Source of the DNA: JAXGPL01 sp040766985
GTDB taxonomy: Bacteria; Bacillota; Sulfobacillia; JAUYEG01
Direction: 5' to 3'
Assembly: GCA_040766985.1 (NCBI GenBank)
Contig: JAXGPL010000016.1
Location: 1-61,619 of the forward strand
Length of the DNA: 61,619 nucleotides
Shown: positions 53,038 to 60,794 of the stretch, piece by piece
Layout: every line of letters begins with the position of its first letter
How positions within the stretch are numbered: position 1 is the stretch's first letter
Program-made: the position numbers and the translations under genes
The notes under the pieces: model-generated
Database searches by the model: none
The model's input: only the letters and a program-made list of their open reading frames with translations
What the model was told of the DNA's origin: nothing

Positions 53038-53463
53038 CAACCCGCGGAGCTCTTCTGGCGTCATGTTGAGCATTACGGGTACGCCAAGACATCGGTCAGC
53101 GAGATCGCCCGCGAGCTGGGGATCTCCAAGACGACCATCTACCACTACTTCTCGGGCAAGAAAGACATCCTCCACTACGTCATTCAGAACGCCGCGACTG
53201 TTGAGGCGGCGCGGGTGGAGAGAGAGTACGACGCTCTGCCGACCTATTGGGCACGCATTGAGAAGCTCGTGCGGGAGCGCGTAATGCAGTCGACGCGCGA
53301 GTGGCTGGACCGCTACCAGAAGACAGAGGCTAGGCACCAGTTTGAGCTCGGCGCCCACCTCTTCGGCGCGGTCCTTCAATCGGCGATCAGCCGGACACGC
53401 CGGGAGCCCGGGCGCAACATCGACGACTCCGTGCTCGAGGCCGTGCGCAAGCTGCTGGCGTGA
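53038..53463 (+). pseudogene. TetR-family regulator, N-terminus disrupted
   Basis: The frame contains a good TetR HTH, YGYAKTSVSEIARELGISKTTIYHYFSGKKDIL, and a shortened helical ligand domain ending VRKLLA. Upstream the frame meets TGA at 53035-53037, and there is no ATG, GTG or TTG between that stop and the HTH, so the first helix is not properly encoded. The total (about 140 residues) is shorter than the usual 190-200. It is divergent from the MFS gene, which it may once have controlled, and overlaps apbE by four bases. Confidence 0.65.
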
Positions 53464-54119
53464 GGTTCCGGGGTAAGCGAGAGGTGAGCGGCGTGATCGG
53501 CAAGCCCCTTGGTGCTGGCCACGGCCTGCTGCAGCCGGACGGCGAGGGTGGCGTGCAGTTTGGGCAGTTCGCGATGGGCACTATCATAACCCACCGTGTC
53601 TTCGGCGGAAGGGCCACGTCCGCGGTACGCCGTGCGGCTGCGGAGGTGGAGAGGCTGGAGGGACTTCTCAGCAGGTTCCGGCAGTCGAGCGAAGTTGCGG
53701 CGGTGAACCGTAGGGCGGGAGCAGGCGGCGTTCGGGTGAGCGCGGACACGTATGATCTCCTCGCGCTGGCTTTGGAGTGCTGTGAGGCCTGCGATGGGTT
53801 GTTCGATGTGACCATCGGCCCGCTGGTTTCCGTATGGCAGATGTGCGCCGGGGAGGCCCGGGTACCCGCGAGGAACGAGATCGAGAGCGCCCTGGCGCTG
53901 GTCGGGTATTCCGACCTGATCCTCGACCCCGCGGCAAGTCGCGCCGCGCTGCGACTGAGCGGGCAGACGATTGACGTCGGCGGCATCGGCAAGGGATTCG
54001 CGGGCGACAGGCTGCTCGAGCAATACCGCGAGCACGGGGTCTCGTCGGCGTTCGTTAACCTCGGCGGCAACGTGGCTACCCTGGGGTGTGGGCCCGATGG
54101 TTTGCCGTGGCGCGGTTGA
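53460..54119 (+). CDS. apbE: ApbE-family FAD:protein FMN transferase, truncated
   Basis: 219 residues corresponding to the N-terminal two-thirds of ApbE: FAMGTIITHRVFG, LLSRFRQSSEVAAVN, LFDVTIGPLVSVW, IDVGGIGKGFAGD and FVNLGGNVATLGCGPDGLPW. The frame stops at the point where family members continue W-x-VGI-DP, so the C-terminal region is gone. ApbE attaches FMN covalently to Thr in FMN-binding domains; a piece of such a domain follows at once in another frame. Start GTG 53460 overlaps the tetR stop; GTG 53487 is possible. The product is probably inactive. Confidence 0.8.
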   Translation: MRFRGKREVSGVIGKPLGAGHGLLQPDGEGGVQFGQFAMGTIITHRVFGGRATSAVRRAAAEVERLEGLLSRFRQSSEVAAVNRRAGAGGVRVSADTYDLLALALECCEACDGLFDVTIGPLVSVWQMCAGEARVPARNEIESALALVGYSDLILDPAASRAALRLSGQTIDVGGIGKGFAGDRLLEQYREHGVSSAFVNLGGNVATLGCGPDGLPWRG

Positions 54120-54279
54120 TTCCGCGGCCAAGCCCGTGCCTCCCGTCTGCGGGACCCTGTTCAGCCGAGTCATCGAGGCGCAGTCGCTCCAGGTGGACAC
54201 CGTCAGCCATGCAACGATCACATCGAAGGCATTCCTCAAGTCGATCGAGAACGCGCTCACCCGCACCTCGGAGTTGTAG
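54118..54279 (+). pseudogene. Remnant of an FMN-binding domain protein (C-terminus only)
   Basis: In the frame +1 to apbE, the text FSRVIEAQSLQVDTVSHATITSKAFLKSIENALTR ends at TAG 54277-54279. This is the typical end of an FMN-binding domain (RnfG/NqrC-like), in which the second Thr region of S-G-A-T-x-T is flavinylated; here it reads SHATIT. There is no start codon or N-terminal part. A deletion joining apbE and its target gene explains the arrangement. Confidence 0.65.
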
Positions 54280-54443
54280 CTGGGAGTGGGCCGTCGGCGC
54301 CGGCCCTCCGCCGTTCGGCGGACGCCGCTGGCGGACGACAAGCCCAAGCCGTCAGGAGGTTGCGATTTCCAGAAACCAATAGCCCTCTCTCTCCAAACGT
54401 TGTCCCGGCACGACCTCGACCGGGGCGAAGGAACAGGGACCCG

Positions 54444-55178
54444 TCACCTCAGGCAGACGGCAAGCAAGATCGTCGCCTCCACAACCTCGCTCGTAGCTCC
54501 GAGGGTATCGCCCGTAAAACCGCCGATCCGCCGCCACACCCAGAGGGACATGGCCGCGACGGCGCCGGCGACCGAGGCCAGCACCAGCGCTCCCGTCGCC
54601 ATCCCGGCGAGGGCCGGGGCCGCCACGGCAAGCCACAGCGCTGCCCATACGGCAGCGATTCTGGGGCTGCGCCGCAGGAACACAGCCGCCAGCCCTCCCT
54701 CCTGCCGTGCGTAGGGCAGACAGCCCATCGCCGCCGCTTGCGCGCACCTGCCGGCGAGCGGGGCGAGGATCAGGGCGTTAGCCCGGGACCCCCCGGTGAT
54801 TTGCGCGAGAGCCGCCGTCTTCACCGCCAGGACGAACAGCAACGCCAGCACACCCATCGTCCCGATTCGGCTGTCGCGCATAATCTGCAGTGCCTGCTCG
54901 CGAGGGCGTGCGCTGAACAAGCCGTCGGCCGTATCGGCAAGCCCGTCCAGGTGCAGCCCTCCGCTCAATAGCGCCAAGAGCGCAACGGCGAGGATGCTCC
55001 GCAGCGCCGGCGAGCAGCCGAGGCGCCCGAGGGCCAAATCCGCGAGCGCGGCCAACCCGCCGACGACGAGTCCCGCCAGCGGAAACCACACCGGGGCCCG
55101 CTCGAAATCGCCATCGGTCAGGCGGCCGCGGACCGGGATGACCGTCAGGAACTGCAGCGCGGCCAGGAGTGGTTTCAT
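54444..55178 (-). CDS. cobS: Adenosylcobinamide-GDP ribazoletransferase (cobalamin synthase)
   Basis: A 244-residue membrane protein that joins adenosylcobinamide-GDP to alpha-ribazole (phosphate), the last step of B12 assembly. Family boxes: GGLHLDGLADTADGLFSA, MRDSRIGTMG and R-x-GGFTGDTLGA near the C-terminus. Five to six hydrophobic segments. ATG 55178 overlaps the cobT stop (ATGA). Last gene of cobU-cobT-cobS. Confidence 0.95.
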   Translation of the reverse strand: MKPLLAALQFLTVIPVRGRLTDGDFERAPVWFPLAGLVVGGLAALADLALGRLGCSPALRSILAVALLALLSGGLHLDGLADTADGLFSARPREQALQIMRDSRIGTMGVLALLFVLAVKTAALAQITGGSRANALILAPLAGRCAQAAAMGCLPYARQEGGLAAVFLRRSPRIAAVWAALWLAVAAPALAGMATGALVLASVAGAVAAMSLWVWRRIGGFTGDTLGATSEVVEATILLAVCLR

Positions 55179-56296
55179 GGGCGGTTGTTCTCCTTGCCGG
55201 AGATACCGGCCTCGTCGAACGTCGCCATGCCGGCGAGGATGCGAACGGCAGCTTCGACCAGATGGAAGGCCAGCACAGCTCCGGTCCCCTCGCCAAGGCG
55301 AAGATCGAGCTCGAGCAGTGGTTGCTTGCCCAGAAGCTGCAGGGCCACTGCGTGGCCAGGCTCAATGCTGCGGTGCGACGCAATCATATAGCCGGCCGCG
55401 GTGGGGCACAGGTCCCGGGCCAACAGCGCCCCCGCCGTGGAGATGAAGCCGTCGATCAAGACCGGTTTCCGTTGCGCTGCCGCGCCAAGGATCAGGCCGG
55501 CGATGGCGCCGATCTCGTAGCCGCCCACTTTGGACAGGACGTCGACGGGGTCGGCGGGGTCCGGCCGGTTGCGGGCGATCGCGCGGGCGACTACCCGGGC
55601 CTTGTGTAGCCGGGTCTCTTCGTCGACCCCTGTCCCGTAGCCGGTAACGGCTTGCGGTTCGCAGCCGGCGAGGACCGCGACTATCGCACTGCTGGGCGTG
55701 GTGTTGCCGATGCCCATCTCGCCGGTGGCGTAGACATCCGTCGTATCGCCGAGTTCGGATGTGACCTCGATCCCGGCCGCAACGGCGCGGAGGGCCTGGT
55801 CGCGGCTCATGGCCGGGCCCGCGGCTATATTGGCCGTGCCGGGAGCGATACGACGGGAAAGGACAACCGCGGATTGGGGGAGGTCGCCTGGATTGCCCGC
55901 CACGCCGACGTCGGCCACCACCACTCGAGCGCCGGCCTGTGCGGCGAGGACGTTAACGGCGGCCCCGCCCCGGGCGAAGTTGCCGATCATCTGCATGGTG
56001 ACTTCCTGCGGAAAGGCGCTCACTCCCTCGACCGTGACCCCGTGATCGCCCGCCATGACCACGACCGTACGCCTCCCGACCGCGGGAGCCAGCGAACGCG
56101 TGATCCCGGCGAGGTCTACCGCCAGGTCAAGAAGGCGGCCCAGGGCCCAAGGCGGCATGGTCAACGACCGGATCCGCTGCACGGCCTTCTGGCGCCAGGC
56201 TCGGTCCACAGGGAGGATGCGTCCCGTAGTCGCAGCGATCAGCGGGCCGGCCGCACCCCCGCTTAAGCCCTGTTCGGGCGCTTGCCGCTCAGTCAT
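55175..56296 (-). CDS. cobT: Nicotinate-nucleotide-dimethylbenzimidazole phosphoribosyltransferase
   Basis: 373 residues; makes alpha-ribazole phosphate, activating the lower ligand. Family motifs: VMAGDHGVTVEGVSAFP, GGAAVNVLA, GEMGIGNTTPSSAI and the catalytic-Glu region LRLGEGTGA. ATG 56296 has AAGGTGAAG upstream; GTG 56308 is an alternative. Overlaps cobU by eight bases and cobS by four. Confidence 0.95.
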   Translation of the reverse strand: MTERQAPEQGLSGGAAGPLIAATTGRILPVDRAWRQKAVQRIRSLTMPPWALGRLLDLAVDLAGITRSLAPAVGRRTVVVMAGDHGVTVEGVSAFPQEVTMQMIGNFARGGAAVNVLAAQAGARVVVADVGVAGNPGDLPQSAVVLSRRIAPGTANIAAGPAMSRDQALRAVAAGIEVTSELGDTTDVYATGEMGIGNTTPSSAIVAVLAGCEPQAVTGYGTGVDEETRLHKARVVARAIARNRPDPADPVDVLSKVGGYEIGAIAGLILGAAAQRKPVLIDGFISTAGALLARDLCPTAAGYMIASHRSIEPGHAVALQLLGKQPLLELDLRLGEGTGAVLAFHLVEAAVRILAGMATFDEAGISGKENNRP

Positions 56297-56843
56297 CCGG
56301 GTCTTCACCTTGGCCCACGCCGGCCTTCCCGATCGTCAAGGGCCTGCCGCAGACCATCAAGATCAGGCGGTCGGCGATCGCCGCAACGTCCTGGTTCAGC
56401 CGCCCGGCAACGTCGCGGAAGTGACGGGAGAGGCTGTCTTCAGGCACGATACCCATGCCGATTTCGTTAGTGACGAGGATCACACGGGCAGCCCGGGCCC
56501 GCCGTAGCGCGGCGAGCATCTCCAGGCACGGGGGAGACCCCTCAGTCGTCGAGGGGTCGCGGTGCATCAGGTTGCCAAGCCAGACGGTCAGGCAGTCGAC
56601 GACAACGGCCGCGCCCGGCTCCGCGACTGCGAGGATGGCGCCGGCCAGATCGAGGGGCGCTTCGACTGTCTGCCAGCGGTCCCCCCGCTCCCGGCGGTGG
56701 CGCTCGATGCGTTCACGCATCTCATCGTCGAACCCCTCGGCCGTCGCGATAAACACCCGCCGCTCAAACGGCTGCGCAAGCCGCATTGCCTCGGCGCTCT
56801 TGCCGCTGCGGGCACCGCCGGTGACCACGATTAGCTCCGCCAT
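56289..56843 (-). CDS. cobU: Adenosylcobinamide kinase / adenosylcobinamide-phosphate guanylyltransferase
   Basis: 184 residues. P-loop TGGARSGKSAEAM (8-20), RIERHRRERG (the guanylyl-acceptor His region), Walker-B-like VVVDCLTVWLGNL and VTNEIGMGIVPE. Bifunctional salvage and assembly enzyme. First gene of the cobU-T-S unit. No cobalamin riboswitch was recognised in the 107 bp upstream. Confidence 0.95.
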   Translation of the reverse strand: MAELIVVTGGARSGKSAEAMRLAQPFERRVFIATAEGFDDEMRERIERHRRERGDRWQTVEAPLDLAGAILAVAEPGAAVVVDCLTVWLGNLMHRDPSTTEGSPPCLEMLAALRRARAARVILVTNEIGMGIVPEDSLSRHFRDVAGRLNQDVAAIADRLILMVCGRPLTIGKAGVGQGEDPDD

Positions 56844-56950
56844 TCGTCCCGCCTTTCTCCGGCGCAGCGCGAGCCGGGCGCCGCGCCCCCGGCGGGCCCA
56901 AGAACGCCCTCGCCGACCTAAAGCCGCCGCCGCCGTTGCGCGCCGGCCGG

Positions 56951-57862
56951 CTAGGCCCCGTACTTCTGCGTGACTCCCATCTCCGACATCATGCGCCTCA
57001 GGGCTTCATACCGCTGGCCTGCGTAGTCGAGATAGGGTTTGCGCAGATGGCCGCCCGGAAGCCCGAGGATGTTGAGCGCCGCCTTGATAACGACGGGGTT
57101 GGACAGGGCGTACAGCTCCTGCAGCAGCGGGTACCACTTAAGGTAGCCCGCGCGGCACTCCTCCATGATCTGCACGCCCGTCCAGGGGCGCGAATACTGT
57201 GCAGCTTCCTCCGGGATGATGTTGCCGCCGATGTTCGCCGTGCCGCTGCCACCGAGGGCGAGCGTCGGTATGACGATGGAGTACCTCGGATAGTCGCAGC
57301 ACAGGATGTTGATCCGGTCGCCGAGGCGGCGCCTGACCTCAACCAACTGGCTGACGTACGGCATCGCTTCCTTGTCGACCACGAAGTTGGGGTGGCGGTC
57401 GGCAAGCTCGCCGATAGTCGAAGGGTCGACGTTGACCCCGAGCCGGGAGGGGTTGTTGTAGATCCCGCAGGGCAGGCTGATTGCCCCCATGCAGTTGTCA
57501 AGATGGGCAAGGGCGGCGTCCTGCGCGATCAGGACATAGGGCGGAACCGTGAAGATCACACCGTCCGCGCCCTCGGCCTCGCAGAAGCGGGCAAAATCCA
57601 CGCTCGCCTCGGTGGTCAGGGCGGAGGCGTTGAAGAAGACCGGGATCCGGCCTTTAGTCATCTTGATGACGTGGCGGACGACCGACTGCTTCTCTTCCAG
57701 TGTGAGCAGGGTGGTCTCGCCGGCCGACCCGAGAACGAACAGTTCTGACGTACCGTACTGGATCTGGCGGTCGATCAAGACTCGGAACGCCCCAAAGTCG
57801 ATCTGGTTGTCGGGGGAGAACGGAGTTGGCATCGCGACCCAGGAACCGGTCGGGCGGATCAT
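56951..57862 (-). CDS. DapA-family (DHDPS/NAL) aldolase
   Basis: 303 residues, a class I aldolase TIM barrel. The Schiff-base Lys is in FVVDKEAM (about 163) and the catalytic Tyr in GIYNNPSRLGVNV; the GTTGE phosphate loop reads GSAGETTLL. The family includes dihydrodipicolinate synthase and several sugar-acid or keto-acid aldolases; YNNPSRLG instead of YN-PxRTG and lack of nearby lysine genes favour a catabolic or unknown substrate. ATG 57862 behind GAGGTGATCC. Confidence 0.85.
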   Translation of the reverse strand: MIRPTGSWVAMPTPFSPDNQIDFGAFRVLIDRQIQYGTSELFVLGSAGETTLLTLEEKQSVVRHVIKMTKGRIPVFFNASALTTEASVDFARFCEAEGADGVIFTVPPYVLIAQDAALAHLDNCMGAISLPCGIYNNPSRLGVNVDPSTIGELADRHPNFVVDKEAMPYVSQLVEVRRRLGDRINILCCDYPRYSIVIPTLALGGSGTANIGGNIIPEEAAQYSRPWTGVQIMEECRAGYLKWYPLLQELYALSNPVVIKAALNILGLPGGHLRKPYLDYAGQRYEALRRMMSEMGVTQKYGA

Positions 57863-58023
57863 TGGATCACCTCGGGTTGGTGTGCTGGTTTCTCTGCCCT
57901 ATGATACAGCGCGCCGGCCCAACTGTCCTACCAGCCTTGGGTTACCCTGGCTGGAGCGGGTTTCACAAGCGGGTACCTAGCTGCATATTCATGGGCTAGT
58001 GCTGATGGGAAGGGGGAAGGGCG

Positions 58024-58401
58024 ATGGTCCGGGCGGGACCTTCAGAGCAGCCCCTGTCCGGCACGGCAGGAGGGAGCGGCACGCCTACCGCTGCCCGCCC
58101 CGTGACCACCGACGACGAACCTGCCGTCCATAGGACAGCCTACAGGCCGGTGGGTACCTCCCGATCCGAGAACACGCTCCAGCGCACGGGCGCAAATCGC
58201 TACACCCGCAGCCGTGCGTGGAGCCCGGCACAGGAAGCGGAGGGCAGGCGACGGGACGCTCAGATCGAGCAACTGGCCCAACGTGTACGACAGTTGGAGC
58301 AGGCAGTAGCAGAACTCGCCCGGTCCGGCGACGGCCCCCGGCCGGTCGGGCTTTCAGAAGATGCGCCGGCAGGTAGACCTCGACGGGGAAAAGACTCCTA
58401 G
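58024..58401 (+). CDS. Hypothetical protein with coiled coil
   Basis: 125 residues; ATG 58024 follows AAGGGGGAAGG. Low-complexity polar N-terminus (Ser/Thr/Pro/Gly), then a predicted coiled coil (DAQIEQLAQRVRQLEQAVAEL, about 78-98) and a basic tail. No family recognised. Confidence 0.5.
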   Translation: MVRAGPSEQPLSGTAGGSGTPTAARPVTTDDEPAVHRTAYRPVGTSRSENTLQRTGANRYTRSRAWSPAQEAEGRRRDAQIEQLAQRVRQLEQAVAELARSGDGPRPVGLSEDAPAGRPRRGKDS

Positions 58402-58458
58402 TCTGGAGCTTGGGTTGATGCCCCTTATGGTCCAACCGGCGTGGAGGGACGGGCGGAG

Positions 58459-58493
58459 GGTGGCCAGCCCCAACCACGTGGGCGCTGGCCACC
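58459..58493. terminator. Hairpin between convergent genes
   Basis: GGTGGCCAGC at 58459-58468 pairs with GCTGGCCACC at 58484-58493, with an inner CCCA/TGGG. No U-run follows on the plus strand. Likely a transcription stop for one or both of the flanking genes. Confidence 0.6.
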
Positions 58494-58501
58494 CCGTTCC
58501 T

Positions 58502-59200
58502 CTAGTTCACCGGCGGACAGGGCGGACCGACGCACGGTCCGATCAGATTCCGCTCAAACACCTGCGAGACGGTGATGTTCTCCGGGTACGGCTTGAGTGC
58601 GGACACCAGCAGGTTCTCGTGCTTCCACAGCTTGTCGATGACCTTGAGATCGACCTCAACCCGCGGGCACGCTGTGTTGATGATCCGTGTATCCTCGATA
58701 ATAATCACCTTGCAGGAGCCGTCGATCAGCCGAAGCTCCTCGCGCAGCGATTCACCCTCACGCAGTTCACCATCGGGGAAGGTGTAGAACTGGGTGCAGG
58801 TGAAGTCGACCGATGAGTTGAGGACCAGGAAGGTCTCAACTCCATTGACGAAATAGCTGAGCACGACTTGAAGGCCGACCTCGTTTTCTACCGCATCGCA
58901 TGTCGCCGCCAGGGTCTCCTCCGCGCAGGTCACCGTGACGCTGTCGACGGTAAACGGGAGTTGGGTGATGACCCTCCCGCCGCGGCAACTGGTGTTTGCT
59001 CCGTTGACGCCTGGAATGCGGATCGTGTGCGTGCGTTCCTCAACGCAGATCAGCCTGACATCCTCGACGCAGATGTCGTGGCAGAGGCATTCGGCGGCCA
59101 TCTCCTGGTAGCCGAACAGCCCCCGGACTTCGGGGTCTGTGAAGATCGCGCAGCATTCTGCGCAGTTGCCTTGGGGATCTGTGCACATGGGTTCAGTCAT
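58502..59200 (-). CDS. Cys-rich protein of unknown function, possibly coat or surface
   Basis: 232 residues with about 18 cysteines, several in pairs (CAECC, CLCHDIC) in the first 50 residues and CVGPPCPP at the end. ATG 59200 is followed by TEPMCTDPQGN. No signal peptide. The beta-rich middle and Cys-rich ends recall spore coat or exosporium proteins of Firmicutes, but no family is recognised. A nearby plus-strand gene shares a GP-x-CPP motif. Confidence 0.65.
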   Translation of the reverse strand: MTEPMCTDPQGNCAECCAIFTDPEVRGLFGYQEMAAECLCHDICVEDVRLICVEERTHTIRIPGVNGANTSCRGGRVITQLPFTVDSVTVTCAEETLAATCDAVENEVGLQVVLSYFVNGVETFLVLNSSVDFTCTQFYTFPDGELREGESLREELRLIDGSCKVIIIEDTRIINTACPRVEVDLKVIDKLWKHENLLVSALKPYPENITVSQVFERNLIGPCVGPPCPPVN

Positions 59201-59321
59201 ACGCCAGGAATTCCCTCCACTTCGTTGATTAGTCGAACTGCTGGCCCCAATGGGCCCCGAGCTTGGAACTCGCGCGCGTTCCAGAGCGCAGAGTATTCCA
59301 TGGCTTATGGGCGGGTAACGC

Positions 59322-59618
59322 TCATGCTCTGCGGGATCGGGCTGCCGTCCACTTCCGGTCGGCCAGCAACTGCCGGTAGATCCGGTTGATGCCGGTGTCG
59401 CCGAGCTCGGGAAAGGGAGTCATCCGCACGATGCACGCGTAGACGGCCGCGAGAGGGAGTGGCGCCGGGCCTGACGGCAGATCCTCGTATTCGCCGGAAA
59501 CCCCTCCGGCATCGCCCCCTGAGAGCAGATCGGCCCACCGGTTCTCCCTGGCGAAGGCGAGCCGGCGGTAGAACGGAATCAGCAGCCGCGGCAGTCTCTC
59601 CGAGGCAATGGTGACCAT
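59322..59618 (-). CDS. Small hypothetical protein
   Basis: 98 residues from ATG 59618 (AAGGGGCCC just upstream is a possible but imperfect SD); the frame extends to 59675. Helical N-terminus (SERLPRLLIPFYRRLAFARENRWADLL), no domain recognised. Coding status is uncertain. Confidence 0.4.
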   Translation of the reverse strand: MVTIASERLPRLLIPFYRRLAFARENRWADLLSGGDAGGVSGEYEDLPSGPAPLPLAAVYACIVRMTPFPELGDTGINRIYRQLLADRKWTAARSRRA

Positions 59619-59724
59619 GGGCCCCTTCAGCGGGGGCTGATGCTGGACCCGGCGGATGTGGGGTACGCAATCCACCTCAGTCGCTAAGATGCTTTGGAGA
59701 AATCACTCGAGGAGGTATGAGCTG

Positions 59725-60696
59725 TTGTCGAATAGCGACGAACTAGCTTGTCAAACGCAGATCGACTATTCAACCGTTCCCGTGCAGGACCGCTTTATCC
59801 CGTTTCGTGTTGAGCTGGATTTGGATTTGTCCAACCTCACGCCGGGCCCGGGCGAGAACCAGAGGTTTTGCTACCGGCTGACCGGTATCGGCGAAGACAA
59901 CAATGACTTCATCGACTTGAGCCATTGGGTCCTCTCGCTGTGTGAGGAAATCACCGCGGATGAGATCGTCAACATCGCAGTGACCATTGACGGCGAATCC
60001 CAGCCTGTGTCCTTCGGCCCGGACGGCAACGTGACGCTGTTCAGGCCGCCGGCAGTCGACCCGCCCACCGGTTGTTCGGGCCTGAAGTTTGACTTTGGAC
60101 TGAGCAAGGTCGAAGGCGCGGAGGACAGCATCGGCCTGTTCTGCTTCGAGCTGACCGCCCCCTACCCGGTCGGGGCCGTCGAGGTGTGCCTATTCGGCGG
60201 AGGGCAAACGGCGCGTGGGCTGTCCATCTGCGGCCCGGTATGCCCGCCCCCCTTGGTGTTGACCAAGCAATGCCCCGAGCCGGACGATACCTTCTTCGTG
60301 GTGGGCGATGTCGTGACGATCACCCTTCGCCTGACAAATGAGGGTGACGAGGAGATAACGGACATCAGTGTGAGCGACACAATCCGCGTTCCCGGAGATG
60401 TGACGGTCAGCGGCCTGATGGTCCAACCGCCGCCCACCAGCATAGCGCCGCCTCTAGGCCCCTACTCCGGAACGGACGTCGTCGTCTCCTGGACCGGGCT
60501 GGCCGTGGGCGCCGGCGCGACCCTGGTCTTGCAGATAACGTTCGTCATCCTGGCCGCTCCGGTGCAGGGATCGGTGGTTACAAACCTTGAGGCCGCCCTC
60601 AACGGGGTCGTTCAGCCCGGCTTGACCTGCGAGATCCCGGTGATCGGCGAGGATTTGCGGCGGCGCGGTATCAGCAGTAGCGATCTGTGGGCGTAA
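59725..60696 (+). CDS. DUF11-domain surface or coat-like protein
   Basis: 323 residues. GAGGAGG ten bases upstream selects TTG 59725. The N-terminal 170 residues are beta-rich without a known domain; after the hinge GPVCPPPLVLTKQCPEP comes a DUF11-type beta-sandwich (VGDVVTITLRLTNEGDEEITDISVSDTI... PLGPYSGTDVVVSWTGLAVGAG). DUF11 domains occur in bacterial envelope and spore-surface proteins. No signal peptide is visible, which fits a spore-coat protein made in the mother cell; that is inference. Confidence 0.75.
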   Translation: MSNSDELACQTQIDYSTVPVQDRFIPFRVELDLDLSNLTPGPGENQRFCYRLTGIGEDNNDFIDLSHWVLSLCEEITADEIVNIAVTIDGESQPVSFGPDGNVTLFRPPAVDPPTGCSGLKFDFGLSKVEGAEDSIGLFCFELTAPYPVGAVEVCLFGGGQTARGLSICGPVCPPPLVLTKQCPEPDDTFFVVGDVVTITLRLTNEGDEEITDISVSDTIRVPGDVTVSGLMVQPPPTSIAPPLGPYSGTDVVVSWTGLAVGAGATLVLQITFVILAAPVQGSVVTNLEAALNGVVQPGLTCEIPVIGEDLRRRGISSSDLWA

Positions 60697-60711
60697 AGGC
60701 GCTGCGAAGAC

Positions 60712-60746
60712 GGAGGGCCTCCGTATCCTTACGCGGAGGCCCCTCC
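60712..60746. terminator. Intrinsic terminator-like hairpin
   Basis: GGAGGGCCTCCG at 60712-60723 pairs with CGGAGGCCCCTCC at about 60734-60746 (one bulge). It lies between the DUF11 gene and the convergent peptidase gene. Confidence 0.6.
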
Positions 60747-60794
60747 AGGATGCGCAGGTCCGGGCCTGATCTACCGGTACATCGCGGCGAGGAC

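Noticed and set aside
54280..54443. A gene downstream of cobS
   Set aside because: Frames on both strands are short, without SD or recognisable sequence; I see only a small GC hairpin near 54308.
56844..56950. Cobalamin riboswitch upstream of cobU
   Set aside because: The 107-bp gap is too short and lacks a recognisable B12 box.
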